A DNA stretch of 64,000 bases from Pedobacter sp. MR2016-24. Lineage in GTDB: Bacteria > Bacteroidota > Bacteroidia > Sphingobacteriales > Sphingobacteriaceae. Numbering within the stretch: position 1 is the first letter of the stretch; every line of letters begins with the position of its first letter. Position numbers and translations under genes: made by a program. The stretch lies in NCBI RefSeq assembly GCF_026239655.1, contig NZ_JAPIVO010000008.1:124001-188000 (forward strand), in the 5' to 3' direction. The notes below the pieces were generated by a model, which saw only the letters and a list, made by a program, of their open reading frames with translations, had not been told where the DNA came from and made no database searches. This document shows, in pieces, positions 54,595-63,054 of the stretch.

Positions 54595-57000
54595 TTACCA
54601 GCTAATCAGTATTCTGCCATTCGAAGTAGATATATTTACACCGGAGGATAATGCACCTGCTGCCACTCCGCCGATATAGCCAGACCCACCACCACCACCG
54701 CCTTGATATCCGCTACCTCCGCCATAGTAGCCACCACCACCCCCGCCATTACCAACCGTAAAATTACCATCCCCACCTTCACCCAAGGATCCTGCCGCAC
54801 CTGCGGTAGCAGCTCCGGCACCACCAGCAGTTTGCGAACCTCCCTTTCCGGTACGCGTTGCACCTAGAGTAGAATTACCGTCAGCACCTAAAAGCCCCCC
54901 GCCATTCCCCCCGATACCGTATGTTGTATTTCCATTGATCCCGGAACCACCACCACCTCCCGCAACAATGATCCTGTTGACCAATGCAGTCCCGCCAGAC
55001 CGGACATCAGACGCACCCCCACCGCCACTGTTTGCACCAATTCCGGTACCACCGCCATTGAACCCTCCTGCACTGAATGCATAATTCCCGGCAACCGGGG
55101 CACCCCCAACGTAAACGTATAGAATCTGACCTGGCGTGACATTTAATTGACCTGTAGCCAATCCTCCTTTAGAGGCAGCGTTGCCTCCTGTAGCACCATT
55201 TACGGTAAGACTAATGGAAAGGACGCCGGCAGGCACTATAAAAACTTGTTGAGCACCGGTATAATCAAAATTGATCGAACCTGAAGTAGTAAATGCTGTC
55301 TGAGGACCATAAGTAGTACCGTAAGCATTTGTCGCCACAGATCTGATGTAATAAGTGGTTCCGGGAGTAAATCCATAGGTAGTATTCAGATAGCTGCCCG
55401 TACCTGCATTTACATAAACCACAGTATTTGACATTGTAGGCGTTCCGGTAGTGTTGTAGACGAAGCCCCGCATAGTGATCGCAGAGCCACCATCACTGTC
55501 TACCGAACTGCTCATATTGACGTAATTCGTATTAACATTACTGATCACAGTAGCTGCAACCACTGGCATACCATTACTGGTAAAGGTAGTTACCGCACCG
55601 TAAGCAGTCCCCTTGCTATTAGTAGCATAGGCCCTTACATAATAAGCCGTATTTTGTGTGAGACCAGATAAGGCACTTATAAAATCTCCGGTACCTGTCC
55701 CGTTAGTTGTTTTGGTAGATAAATCCACTGTAGGTAAACTATTGGAGGAACTCCAGACCACACCACGAGCAGTAACAGGTGCACCACCGTCACTCGTTAC
55801 AGTCCCGCCGCCCGCAGCTGCAGTCCCATTTTTTGTTATAGGCAGGGTAGTGACTATAGGAAAATCAATTGGTAGAGTCACAAAACTTACCTGGCTGCCA
55901 TAAGCTGTACTGGCACTATTTGTTGCGTAAGCGCGCACATAATAAGTCACCCCGGCATTTAACCCTGTTAATATACTTGAAAAAACACCTGTACCTCCGC
56001 CATTTGTAGTTCTTGAATTTGCGATGGTCGGCAGTGTAGTCGTAGCCCAGCAAACCCCGCGTACGGTCACCGCCGCTCCTCTGTCCAAAGTCACATTGCC
56101 TCCTGAAGTTGCCGTAGTACTCGTAATTTCTGTAACAGTGGTTGTAGCCGCCAGAACAGGAACCATCGGAGAGCTGGTGGTGATCATTAATTGATTACCA
56201 TAAACAGTTCCTGCAGCATTAACTGCAAAAGCCCTTACATAGTAATTTGTATTAGGTGACAAACCCCATAAGGTGCTTGAAAAATTACCTACTCCCGCAC
56301 CGGTAACGGTACTGAAATTGGACACTGTAGGTGTAGCCGAAGTATTCCAGCAAACCCCTCTTGCGGTAACAGGCGAACCACCATCAGATATGACCGAACC
56401 ACCAGCAAATGCGCTATCCGGCTTAGTACTTACTGCAGCGGAGATAGCCGTAGAAACCGTGGGTAATACTGCAGATGAACTCGTTACCCCAATAGTTACC
56501 CATGCCGGCAAGCTGATATCATAAACCTGAAATGCCCGGGTAGTGGTGTTGAAAATGATCATATCCGCCTCCGGACTGGTGATCAGATCCCGCTGCGCGG
56601 TAGTGTATTTGTTGATTCCCGAAGAACTGGCCTGATTTACAAAATTAATCCATACCCCGGCCTGTCTCACATAAAATTTCTGATCGGCTGTATTATAGAC
56701 CATCATACCATTAAGCGGTGTGATTACAGCAGCTAAAGAGGTTACCCTTGGAAACAAAATGGCTTTATCCAGTCCGTCTACCTGTAAAGCTACACTGCTA
56801 TTTGAAAAAGTCGCGACACCAATAGCAACACCTTTTGAATTGAGTACGTTCTTACTATTCATATTCAAATCCTCGGTCGCCCGGTGATTACCCAAACCAT
56901 CGCCCATCCGTTGTTGCGCAGGGAGGTTGAAACTGCATAACAGCAGTACTAAAAAAAGTATATAATTGTAGGAATATTTTCTGATAGTACTTTTAATCAT
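54595..57000 (-). CDS. Surface protein: shared head, four beta repeats, glycine-rich domain
   Basis: This 801-residue secreted protein (signal peptide to about LPAQQ) has the N-terminal module shared with three neighbours (about 30-125; DGLGNHRATEDLNM, VALQVDGLDKAILFPRVT, VYNTADQKFYVRQAGVW). Then come four repeats of about 95-100 residues (near 177-277, 278-377, 378-476, 477-572), each with a DGGxxVTxRGVCW-like block and a closing TYYVRAYATNxxGTAYG block, similar to fibronectin III-like folds. The last 225 residues are a glycine-rich domain (NGATGGNAASKGG, IIVAGGGGGSG, GGGGGGYYGGG) like the Gly_rich domain of some bacterial surface proteins. It is the last gene of the leftward surface cluster. 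The function is unknown; adhesion is inferred. Confidence 0.8.
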   Translation of the reverse strand: MIKSTIRKYSYNYILFLVLLLCSFNLPAQQRMGDGLGNHRATEDLNMNSKNVLNSKGVAIGVATFSNSSVALQVDGLDKAILFPRVTSLAAVITPLNGMMVYNTADQKFYVRQAGVWINFVNQASSSGINKYTTAQRDLITSPEADMIIFNTTTRAFQVYDISLPAWVTIGVTSSSAVLPTVSTAISAAVSTKPDSAFAGGSVISDGGSPVTARGVCWNTSATPTVSNFSTVTGAGVGNFSSTLWGLSPNTNYYVRAFAVNAAGTVYGNQLMITTSSPMVPVLAATTTVTEITSTTATSGGNVTLDRGAAVTVRGVCWATTTLPTIANSRTTNGGGTGVFSSILTGLNAGVTYYVRAYATNSASTAYGSQVSFVTLPIDFPIVTTLPITKNGTAAAGGGTVTSDGGAPVTARGVVWSSSNSLPTVDLSTKTTNGTGTGDFISALSGLTQNTAYYVRAYATNSKGTAYGAVTTFTSNGMPVVAATVISNVNTNYVNMSSSVDSDGGSAITMRGFVYNTTGTPTMSNTVVYVNAGTGSYLNTTYGFTPGTTYYIRSVATNAYGTTYGPQTAFTTSGSINFDYTGAQQVFIVPAGVLSISLTVNGATGGNAASKGGLATGQLNVTPGQILYVYVGGAPVAGNYAFSAGGFNGGGTGIGANSGGGGASDVRSGGTALVNRIIVAGGGGGSGINGNTTYGIGGNGGGLLGADGNSTLGATRTGKGGSQTAGGAGAATAGAAGSLGEGGDGNFTVGNGGGGGGYYGGGSGYQGGGGGGSGYIGGVAAGALSSGVNISTSNGRILISW

Positions 57001-57034
57001 AGAACAAGAGTTCGATAGTATTGAGTTGAATAAA

Positions 57035-57071
57035 AATAGCCCCGAATTCTTGAACAGAATTCAGGGCTATT
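57035..57071 (-). terminator. Intrinsic terminator after the S74 protein gene
   Basis: AATAGCCCCGAATTCT (57035-57050) pairs with AGAATTCAGGGCTATT (57056-57071), a 16-bp stem with one mismatch and a 5-nt loop. Read leftward it is followed by TTTTTA. It lies 19 bp after the stop of the S74 protein gene and so separates it from the repeat/glycine-rich protein gene. Confidence 0.82.
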
Positions 57072-57089
57072 GATTATTAATGGATTGAA

Positions 57090-59804
57090 TTACCGGTTGC
57101 CGTTTTTCTCTTCATCTGTACGCCCGTTAGTCGCAACCATCGATGAGTTGGCCAGATCGCTTTTTGCAGTTGCCAGTCCTTCTACCAGTTTTTGAAGATT
57201 GGCCAGATCAGCTTGTAATTTATTACGCTCTGCTTCTTGTTGTACCAGTTTTTTATTGAGGATTTCATTTTGCTCTACCAGACCAGCAACTAGTGCCTTA
57301 TTTGCTGATTCCAGTGAAGCTATTCGCATTTGTAAATCTGTATTTTCTTTAGTTAAACTTTTCGTACGGCTCACCAGGCCCTTAATCGCAATCATATTCA
57401 CCCCGTCAAAATCTGCTGATGAAATTAAAGTATCACAACCAATGGTTCCATAACTATCCGTTCCGAAAGCACCATAAAAATCCTGCGCCATGGGCCCATA
57501 GTGACGAAATGTTTTGGCATCCTGGGTTTTATAGTTCCAGCTGCCAAGTTTCATCGTATCTATTTTCAATAGAAATGATTCTGCATCAGCAGTCTCAAAA
57601 TTTGTTTTTAGTCGTTTATCAGAGGTTGTTGACCAGGAGTTGGAACCAGCACCTAACCTTGAACCAGTTGATCTGTTGGCCGCAGTGTAAAACACATATC
57701 CACCTGCAAACCGCCCTAACATCTGATTATCTCCCTCTGCACCAAATGGGTTATTATAGGAATCTCCAAACATCACCACCCCGGTACTGTTCGGAGTTAA
57801 ATAAGATCCAATTCCTACGGAATTTGCCTGAGTAACATTAATGTTGGAGCCTATTGCTATGGAATTATTTCCATTAGCCGTCACAAATTGCCCCAACGCT
57901 ATTGACTGGCTTCCACCAGCAACTGCTGCAGTTCCAAGCGCAACAGAATTATACCCCGTTGCATGACTCTGAAAACCACCCGCCAGCGTTTCCTGATTCT
58001 CGGCTGAACTATAAGAACCATAGACGAAAGAATTGAGTCCGGTGGCAGAAGTATTCTGACCCGTAGCCTGGCTATTTTGTCCGGTAGCAGAAGTATTTGA
58101 TCCGGAAGCTACGCTATTTGATCCGGAAGCAGTAGTGCCACTTCCGGTAGAAAGACTATTTGAACCAGCAGTACCCGACCCTGTAGACTTTGCAGTGAAA
58201 TTAGCAACCACATATGCTCTGTCAACGAGCGAACGGTCATCGTATGAAGCACTATAATCACCCTTATATCTCAAAACACCTGCAGGAATTGCGAAAAATC
58301 CCCTGGTCGTGTCTGCAGAAGTATGAAAACGATAACCACCTGCAAAACGTGCCACAAATCTGTTAGCCACATTGAAGTTCATAGCGGTAGCAGTTGAATT
58401 ATCACCCAAACTCATTGCTCCGGCACCAGTAGAGTTTACATAATTTCCGATAGCAACTGAGGAAGCTGCACCGCCATTGACATTTCTGCCGAGGGCCACG
58501 CTATAGTCGCCGCTCGCAGTGGCAGAATTCCCCACCGCTACTGAACCTATCCCAGAAGAAATAGTATTATTACCGATAGCAGTAGTATAATTTCCTGTTG
58601 CATTTGAACTAGTACCCATTGATATTGCACCAACGGATGAAGCTATCGTATTGTATCCCATCGCTATTGTATAATTGGCTACTGATCCATCGTCCCAGGC
58701 TGTTCCAGTGACCGACCCAACCCGGAAAGCCGCCTTTCGCGGATACCACATCATACGTGTACCTGCCCCGGTTACAGGAATTAATCCTGAACCAAATGTC
58801 CCCTGAGCCACAAAACCACTGTCACTTTTAAATGTTTTTTGTCCTAACACAACCTGCTGCAGGTAACGGTCAACATAGTTTGTTTTTAATGCATAATTAT
58901 TGACAAGATAACCCCTATCCACCAGCGATCGGTCATCATAGACGGCACTATAATCACCTTTATATTTCAAAACACCAGATGGTCCTGCAAAAAAACCTTT
59001 TAATGTATCGGCAGAAGTATAAAAGCGAAAACCACCAGCATAACGCGCCACAAACTGATTTGCCCCCCTGGTAGTGGCCACAGTAGTCGTGGAATTATCA
59101 CCCAGTATAAAAGATCCGGGATTTGAACCTGAGGTTACATAACTTCCTATAGCTACAGAACCCAGGGCACCAGCAATAACATTGTTACCCATAGCAATTG
59201 AATAATTTCCTATATTGCTGTCATCCCATTGCACATCACTAACACTGCCCACTCTGAAAGCTGCTTTTCCTGGATAGAACATCAGCCTGGTGCCGGCACC
59301 TGTCTCAGGTATAATTCCCGTACCAAATGTACCTTTTGCAACAAAACCACTGTCACTTTTAAATGTTTTCTTCCCTAATATCACTTGGGGCAGGTATTTA
59401 TCTACGTAATTAATAGCCGCATCAGCATATGCAATCCAACTGTTGTTTTGCCTGTAATAAAATTTCGCTGTCGCCAGATTGTAAACAATCATTCCATTTA
59501 CCGCATTTGCTACAGGAATTGAAGGATTAGTAGGGTTCAACAGATCAGTTACCCGAGGCACAAGTATCGCCTTGTCTAAACCATCAACTTGCAACGCTAT
59601 TGACGAATTAGATAGCGTGGTGGCAGTACCAATCAGCATTCCTTTACTATTTATCAAAGTTGCTCCATTGATATTGTGAGATTGCATTTCAAGATTCTTT
59701 ATTGCCTTATGTGATCCAAGGTTGTCACCTAATCTGATCTGGGCATACAAAGGGTTTCCTACCAGCAAAAAACCGGCTGTTACGAGTCTTAGAAATTTCT
59801 TCAT
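57090..59804 (-). CDS. YadA-like head protein with C-terminal S74 tail-fibre chaperone
   Basis: This 904-residue secreted fibre-like protein starts at the ATG 59804 (MKKFLRLVTAGFL to LYAQ). After the module shared with its neighbours (about 22-125), a stretch of about 180 residues starting YVDKYLPQVILGKKTFKSD occurs again (from YVDRYLQQVVLGQKTFKSD) with 40-50 added residues. Many SVAIGxxxxA and SIAIGSN motifs are typical of trimeric autotransporter heads. Near the end TTSDKRLKTN carries Ser728 and Lys733, spaced as in the self-cleaving S74 peptidase dyad of endosialidase and tail-fibre chaperones, and HYGPMAQDF is another hallmark. A coiled coil (about 815-880) ends the protein. A self-processed trimeric surface fibre is inferred. 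Confidence 0.85.
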   Translation of the reverse strand: MKKFLRLVTAGFLLVGNPLYAQIRLGDNLGSHKAIKNLEMQSHNINGATLINSKGMLIGTATTLSNSSIALQVDGLDKAILVPRVTDLLNPTNPSIPVANAVNGMIVYNLATAKFYYRQNNSWIAYADAAINYVDKYLPQVILGKKTFKSDSGFVAKGTFGTGIIPETGAGTRLMFYPGKAAFRVGSVSDVQWDDSNIGNYSIAMGNNVIAGALGSVAIGSYVTSGSNPGSFILGDNSTTTVATTRGANQFVARYAGGFRFYTSADTLKGFFAGPSGVLKYKGDYSAVYDDRSLVDRGYLVNNYALKTNYVDRYLQQVVLGQKTFKSDSGFVAQGTFGSGLIPVTGAGTRMMWYPRKAAFRVGSVTGTAWDDGSVANYTIAMGYNTIASSVGAISMGTSSNATGNYTTAIGNNTISSGIGSVAVGNSATASGDYSVALGRNVNGGAASSVAIGNYVNSTGAGAMSLGDNSTATAMNFNVANRFVARFAGGYRFHTSADTTRGFFAIPAGVLRYKGDYSASYDDRSLVDRAYVVANFTAKSTGSGTAGSNSLSTGSGTTASGSNSVASGSNTSATGQNSQATGQNTSATGLNSFVYGSYSSAENQETLAGGFQSHATGYNSVALGTAAVAGGSQSIALGQFVTANGNNSIAIGSNINVTQANSVGIGSYLTPNSTGVVMFGDSYNNPFGAEGDNQMLGRFAGGYVFYTAANRSTGSRLGAGSNSWSTTSDKRLKTNFETADAESFLLKIDTMKLGSWNYKTQDAKTFRHYGPMAQDFYGAFGTDSYGTIGCDTLISSADFDGVNMIAIKGLVSRTKSLTKENTDLQMRIASLESANKALVAGLVEQNEILNKKLVQQEAERNKLQADLANLQKLVEGLATAKSDLANSSMVATNGRTDEEKNGNR

Positions 59805-59875
59805 ATCATTAATTATCATGTTTAATTTAATTTAGTGTGTTGACAAGCGTATAAGTTTTATGCCGATAAACAATC

Positions 59876-60799
59876 CTATTTTCTCACTCGTAAATCATCA
59901 CTGTAACCGCCTCCAAAGCGTAAACCGATGGTTATTTCATGGGTAGCACCATTAAAGCCAGCAACCTTACTCTGCCCAAAACCGAATTGATAACTATAGC
60001 CTATATTCAGGTTTCCGGTTTTAAATGAAGTTAGCACCCCTAATTCATTATTTGTTCTGTAATTGAACCCTAATCCCAATGCATCCTTTACCCATATTTT
60101 ACTGGAAAAATCTGCTTGCAAAGGAACATTTGCGGTATACGCCATAACAGCGGCATTGTCCCAGGAGAATTCATCCGTAAGCGCGTGCGTATAACCAATA
60201 TTAAAAAAGTAAAAGTTCTTATAATTTGCAACTCGATTTACTGATCCCGTCCCCAGATCTTCGAAGCTTAAACGAGGCAAGGACACGCCGGCATAAAATT
60301 TACCTGGTATATAGATCATCACGGCAGCACCTATACTGCCTTTGTTTTCCCTGATATCCGAATTCACTAAGGTTGGATCATCCGGATCTAATGCTGAATA
60401 AGCTGCATTATATCGCCTGAATCCTGCATTCATAGCGGCTGACAAATACAATTCGTCATCCAGTCTCACTGCTTTAGCAAAGAAAAGACTAAACTCTGTC
60501 AGGTTTTCCACAGCTACTTTATCGCTTAACAGATTAAAGCCTACTGTTGCATTTATATTGTCAATCGAGGTAAAGCCATTTGCCATAAAAGTTGACGGCG
60601 CCCCCTCTACATTCATCCATTGTTTACGGCCAAGAATATTCACTTCACTTCCACCTCTCGTTAAGGACCAAGCAGGATTCATAGGAACCACATTATCAAT
60701 ATATTGCGTATAAGTAAACTGCTGCTGCGCGAATGTCAGGTTAGATCCACCAAGCAGAAAAATGAACAACACAGCATATATTCTCGTCATATTCGTCAT
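59876..60799 (-). CDS. PorP/SprF-family type IX secretion outer-membrane protein
   Basis: This 307-residue beta-barrel protein has a signal peptide ending near LTFAQQ. The PorP/SprF pattern is clear: QQFTYTQYIDNVVPMNPAWSL at the mature N-terminus, NGFTSIDNINATVGFNLLSD, FYAGVSLPRLSF, and a barrel end HEITIGLRFGG. Members are needed for surface display of particular type B substrates such as SprB. The gene lies 9 bp after the gene for a protein with exactly such a type B domain, so the two probably form a pair. The last residues (YSDDLRVRK) run past the usual aromatic barrel end. A second start at 60790 is possible. Confidence 0.93.
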   Translation of the reverse strand: MTNMTRIYAVLFIFLLGGSNLTFAQQQFTYTQYIDNVVPMNPAWSLTRGGSEVNILGRKQWMNVEGAPSTFMANGFTSIDNINATVGFNLLSDKVAVENLTEFSLFFAKAVRLDDELYLSAAMNAGFRRYNAAYSALDPDDPTLVNSDIRENKGSIGAAVMIYIPGKFYAGVSLPRLSFEDLGTGSVNRVANYKNFYFFNIGYTHALTDEFSWDNAAVMAYTANVPLQADFSSKIWVKDALGLGFNYRTNNELGVLTSFKTGNLNIGYSYQFGFGQSKVAGFNGATHEITIGLRFGGGYSDDLRVRK

Positions 60800-60808
60800 T
60801 TTTATAGG

Positions 60809-61846
60809 TTAGTATTTAAGTACAATGTATCCTGTTTTACGCTTGGTCTTTCCATCTTCCTGATAGCTTAAAGAGTAGAAATATGTTCCTTGAGGCAAGT
60901 AATCTGTTCTTCCAATTACCTTACCTTCAAACGTGCCGTTTACTTTAGCTTTACCCAGGAAGATAACCTGAGAGTTATCATAATTGGCCACGTCAAATAT
61001 TTTAGTACCATTTCTGTTTACAATCACGAAATGGTTATCCGGATAATTTTCTATCCCTTTAATGATCAACACATCATTCAGGCCGTCACCATTTGGCGTA
61101 ATCACAGTGGGAATACTCACTGTTTCCCCATTGCGGCTAATTACTTCAACCAGCTGTATTGCTTCAGCAGCTTTGTAATTTGCATTACCCGCCTGCGATA
61201 CGGTTATAGTAGCCTTACCCAGATCTACCGGCGTAATGGCATTACCGTTTAATTTTACTACGTAAGGATTAGAATTGGCAAAAGTTACCGGAAGCCCCTT
61301 ATCCGAATAGGCACTCATTGCATAAGCAGCATCACCTTTATAGAGTACAGGAATAATATCAAAAGTAATTACCTGACCAGCTTTATCTACCACCAGCGCC
61401 TGATTGACACTAACCGTCGTACCTTTTATCGTTGCCTTGATATTTGCAGTACCTGCACCAACAATCTTTACTACATTACCATTTATAATCTGCGCAATGT
61501 TTGAATCACTACTTTCATAAACAACTTCACTACCGTCACTTGCAACTGCATATAACTCAAAATCAAGGTCTTCATATACTTTATTATCCAAAGAATTAAA
61601 TAATAAGGTCAGCTGAATGACCGCTCCGCGAGGTTGTAAAAATCCCTGTGTAAGCAGCAGACCACCCGGTAAAACTGCTGTAGTAGTCACCGCGGTTCCG
61701 CCTACACTCCATTCGGCTATTTTATCTCCTGCAGCTCCGCTCCCACCTGTTGTGCCAAAAACCTGACTGCTGACTGTCTGTGCAACTGTGTCGGTACAAA
61801 GCAGAAGAAACAAAAACCCGAAGAGATATTTAAAATTATTCATCAT
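60809..61846 (-). CDS. T9SS type B sorted protein (gliding-motility-type C-terminal domain)
   Basis: This 345-residue secreted protein has a signal peptide ending near DTVAQ. An N-terminal part (SQVFGTTGGSGAAGDKIAEWSVGG, TQGFLQP) is followed by a bacterial Ig-like segment (about 95-150; SDSNIAQIINGNVVKIVGAG) and a second similar unit. The C-terminal 90 residues (from IPTVITPNGDGLNDVLII to TGYIVLKY) are the classic type B/CHU_C sorting domain, which directs export and surface attachment through the type IX system together with a PorP/SprF partner. The partner gene follows after 9 bp. The protein is short compared with the huge SprB-type adhesins, so it may be an anchor or adaptor. Confidence 0.92.
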   Translation of the reverse strand: MMNNFKYLFGFLFLLLCTDTVAQTVSSQVFGTTGGSGAAGDKIAEWSVGGTAVTTTAVLPGGLLLTQGFLQPRGAVIQLTLLFNSLDNKVYEDLDFELYAVASDGSEVVYESSDSNIAQIINGNVVKIVGAGTANIKATIKGTTVSVNQALVVDKAGQVITFDIIPVLYKGDAAYAMSAYSDKGLPVTFANSNPYVVKLNGNAITPVDLGKATITVSQAGNANYKAAEAIQLVEVISRNGETVSIPTVITPNGDGLNDVLIIKGIENYPDNHFVIVNRNGTKIFDVANYDNSQVIFLGKAKVNGTFEGKVIGRTDYLPQGTYFYSLSYQEDGKTKRKTGYIVLKY

Positions 61847-61883
61847 ATTAATTTGAACTGTAGATCAGTGTGATAGTCGATGA

Positions 61884-62966
61884 TTAAGAACCTGTCTGGC
61901 GATAGCGCGTCACTGTAAAGCTTTTTCCTGTCAATAATGCTGTTGCACTTACCAAAGCAGTTCCGTCAGCATTTTCCTGCCTCATGTCCGCAATAGTAAC
62001 TGTTACCTGGTTATCACCTGTGGCCGTAGCATTGATGATAGATATATATTCCAAACCAGCAGTGCCAGTAAAATCTGCAGCATCAAAATTGACAACTACA
62101 CCATCATTGATCAGAATACTTGGAACAGTCAAAACAATTTTTGTAGATTCGTTTGTACCTAAGGTCAGGGCAGGGATCGCTATCTTTTGTTTCAGAAATG
62201 CATTAGCAGCAAGTACTGATTTTCTGACTTCTCCGGTAGCATTATCAACCACAAGCACCTGCTCTGTTGCAGCTCCCGAGGCAGCTACTGCATCGGTAAT
62301 AACTATACCGCTAACTGGTGCAGCAACAGTACCGATATTACCAGTTAAAGTAGTCAGCCCTTTAGCTACAGTCAATGCACCATTAAAAGTCGATGCCTGA
62401 GGAAGCAAAGTAGTTCCCACCGTCAATGTACCGTTGAAAGTTTTGTTACCGCCAAAAACCTGTTCTCCTGTTGCGGTAACAACACCCGGGTTAACAGCAT
62501 CAGCCGGTGCAAGTTTCAGCATTGTTTTCTGTCCTACCGGCGTCAGTGTATAACCAATTGAATTTCCGGTAGCTTCAATACCTGCATCACTTACCTGTAA
62601 AGCCTGAGCAAATGTTGTCCATTCACCGTCCTGAAAGAGGTAAAATGCTTTTTCTGCGGTACTATACACAATCATACCATTAACCCGGTTTGCCAGGGGT
62701 ATGGTTGTCAAATCTGTAACGCGGGGCACTAAAAGCGCCTTATCTACACCGTCAATCTGCAAAGCAATATTGGCATTACTTACATCTGCAATACCAATGG
62801 CGATAGCTTTCGTATTGAGGACAGCATTATTACCCATCTGCAGATCTTTAACAGCCTTATGATTGCCCAGATTATCTCCCATTTTTTGATTTTGCGCCCG
62901 TGCAAAAGATGAAAATGTTGTAATAAGGCCAAGCACACCTATTAATCTGAGTAGATTTTTGTTCAT
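61884..62966 (-). CDS. Surface protein with shared head and beta-rich C-terminus
   Basis: This 360-residue secreted protein (signal peptide to about FARAQ) carries the shared N-terminal module (about 25-125; MGDNLGNHKAVKDLQMGNN, IALQIDGVDKALLVPRVTD, MIVYSTAEKAFYLFQDGEW). A low-complexity beta-rich middle (about 130-265) contains short repeats of the LTVGTT and FNGALTV type. The last 85 residues (LTVPSILINDGVVVNFDAAD to SFTVTRYRQTG) resemble the end of the neighbour at 63055, so the two are paralogues. No type A or type B sorting domain is seen. It lies 37 bp before the CHU_C-type gene. The function is unknown. Confidence 0.82.
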   Translation of the reverse strand: MNKNLLRLIGVLGLITTFSSFARAQNQKMGDNLGNHKAVKDLQMGNNAVLNTKAIAIGIADVSNANIALQIDGVDKALLVPRVTDLTTIPLANRVNGMIVYSTAEKAFYLFQDGEWTTFAQALQVSDAGIEATGNSIGYTLTPVGQKTMLKLAPADAVNPGVVTATGEQVFGGNKTFNGTLTVGTTLLPQASTFNGALTVAKGLTTLTGNIGTVAAPVSGIVITDAVAASGAATEQVLVVDNATGEVRKSVLAANAFLKQKIAIPALTLGTNESTKIVLTVPSILINDGVVVNFDAADFTGTAGLEYISIINATATGDNQVTVTIADMRQENADGTALVSATALLTGKSFTVTRYRQTGS

Positions 62967-63004
62967 ATAATTTGAATACTAGTATTTTGAAAGGTTACAC
63001 TAAC

Positions 63005-63026
63005 CAGGTCGGAGAAGACCGACCTG
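63005..63026. other. Short hairpin between two paralogous surface genes
   Basis: CAGGTCGG (63005-63012) and CCGACCTG (63019-63026) form a perfect 8-bp stem with a 6-nt loop in the 88-bp gap after the stop of the cut gene. No T-run follows on the minus strand, so it may be a processing or stability hairpin rather than a full terminator. Confidence 0.4.
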
Positions 63027-63054
63027 ATTCGTGAAGGGTGTGTTGATGTTTAAA

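Noticed and set aside
57090-59804. Prophage tail fibre gene
   Set aside because: Despite the S74 domain there are no capsid, terminase, portal or lysis genes nearby; the protein has a Sec signal and the same head as its cellular neighbours.
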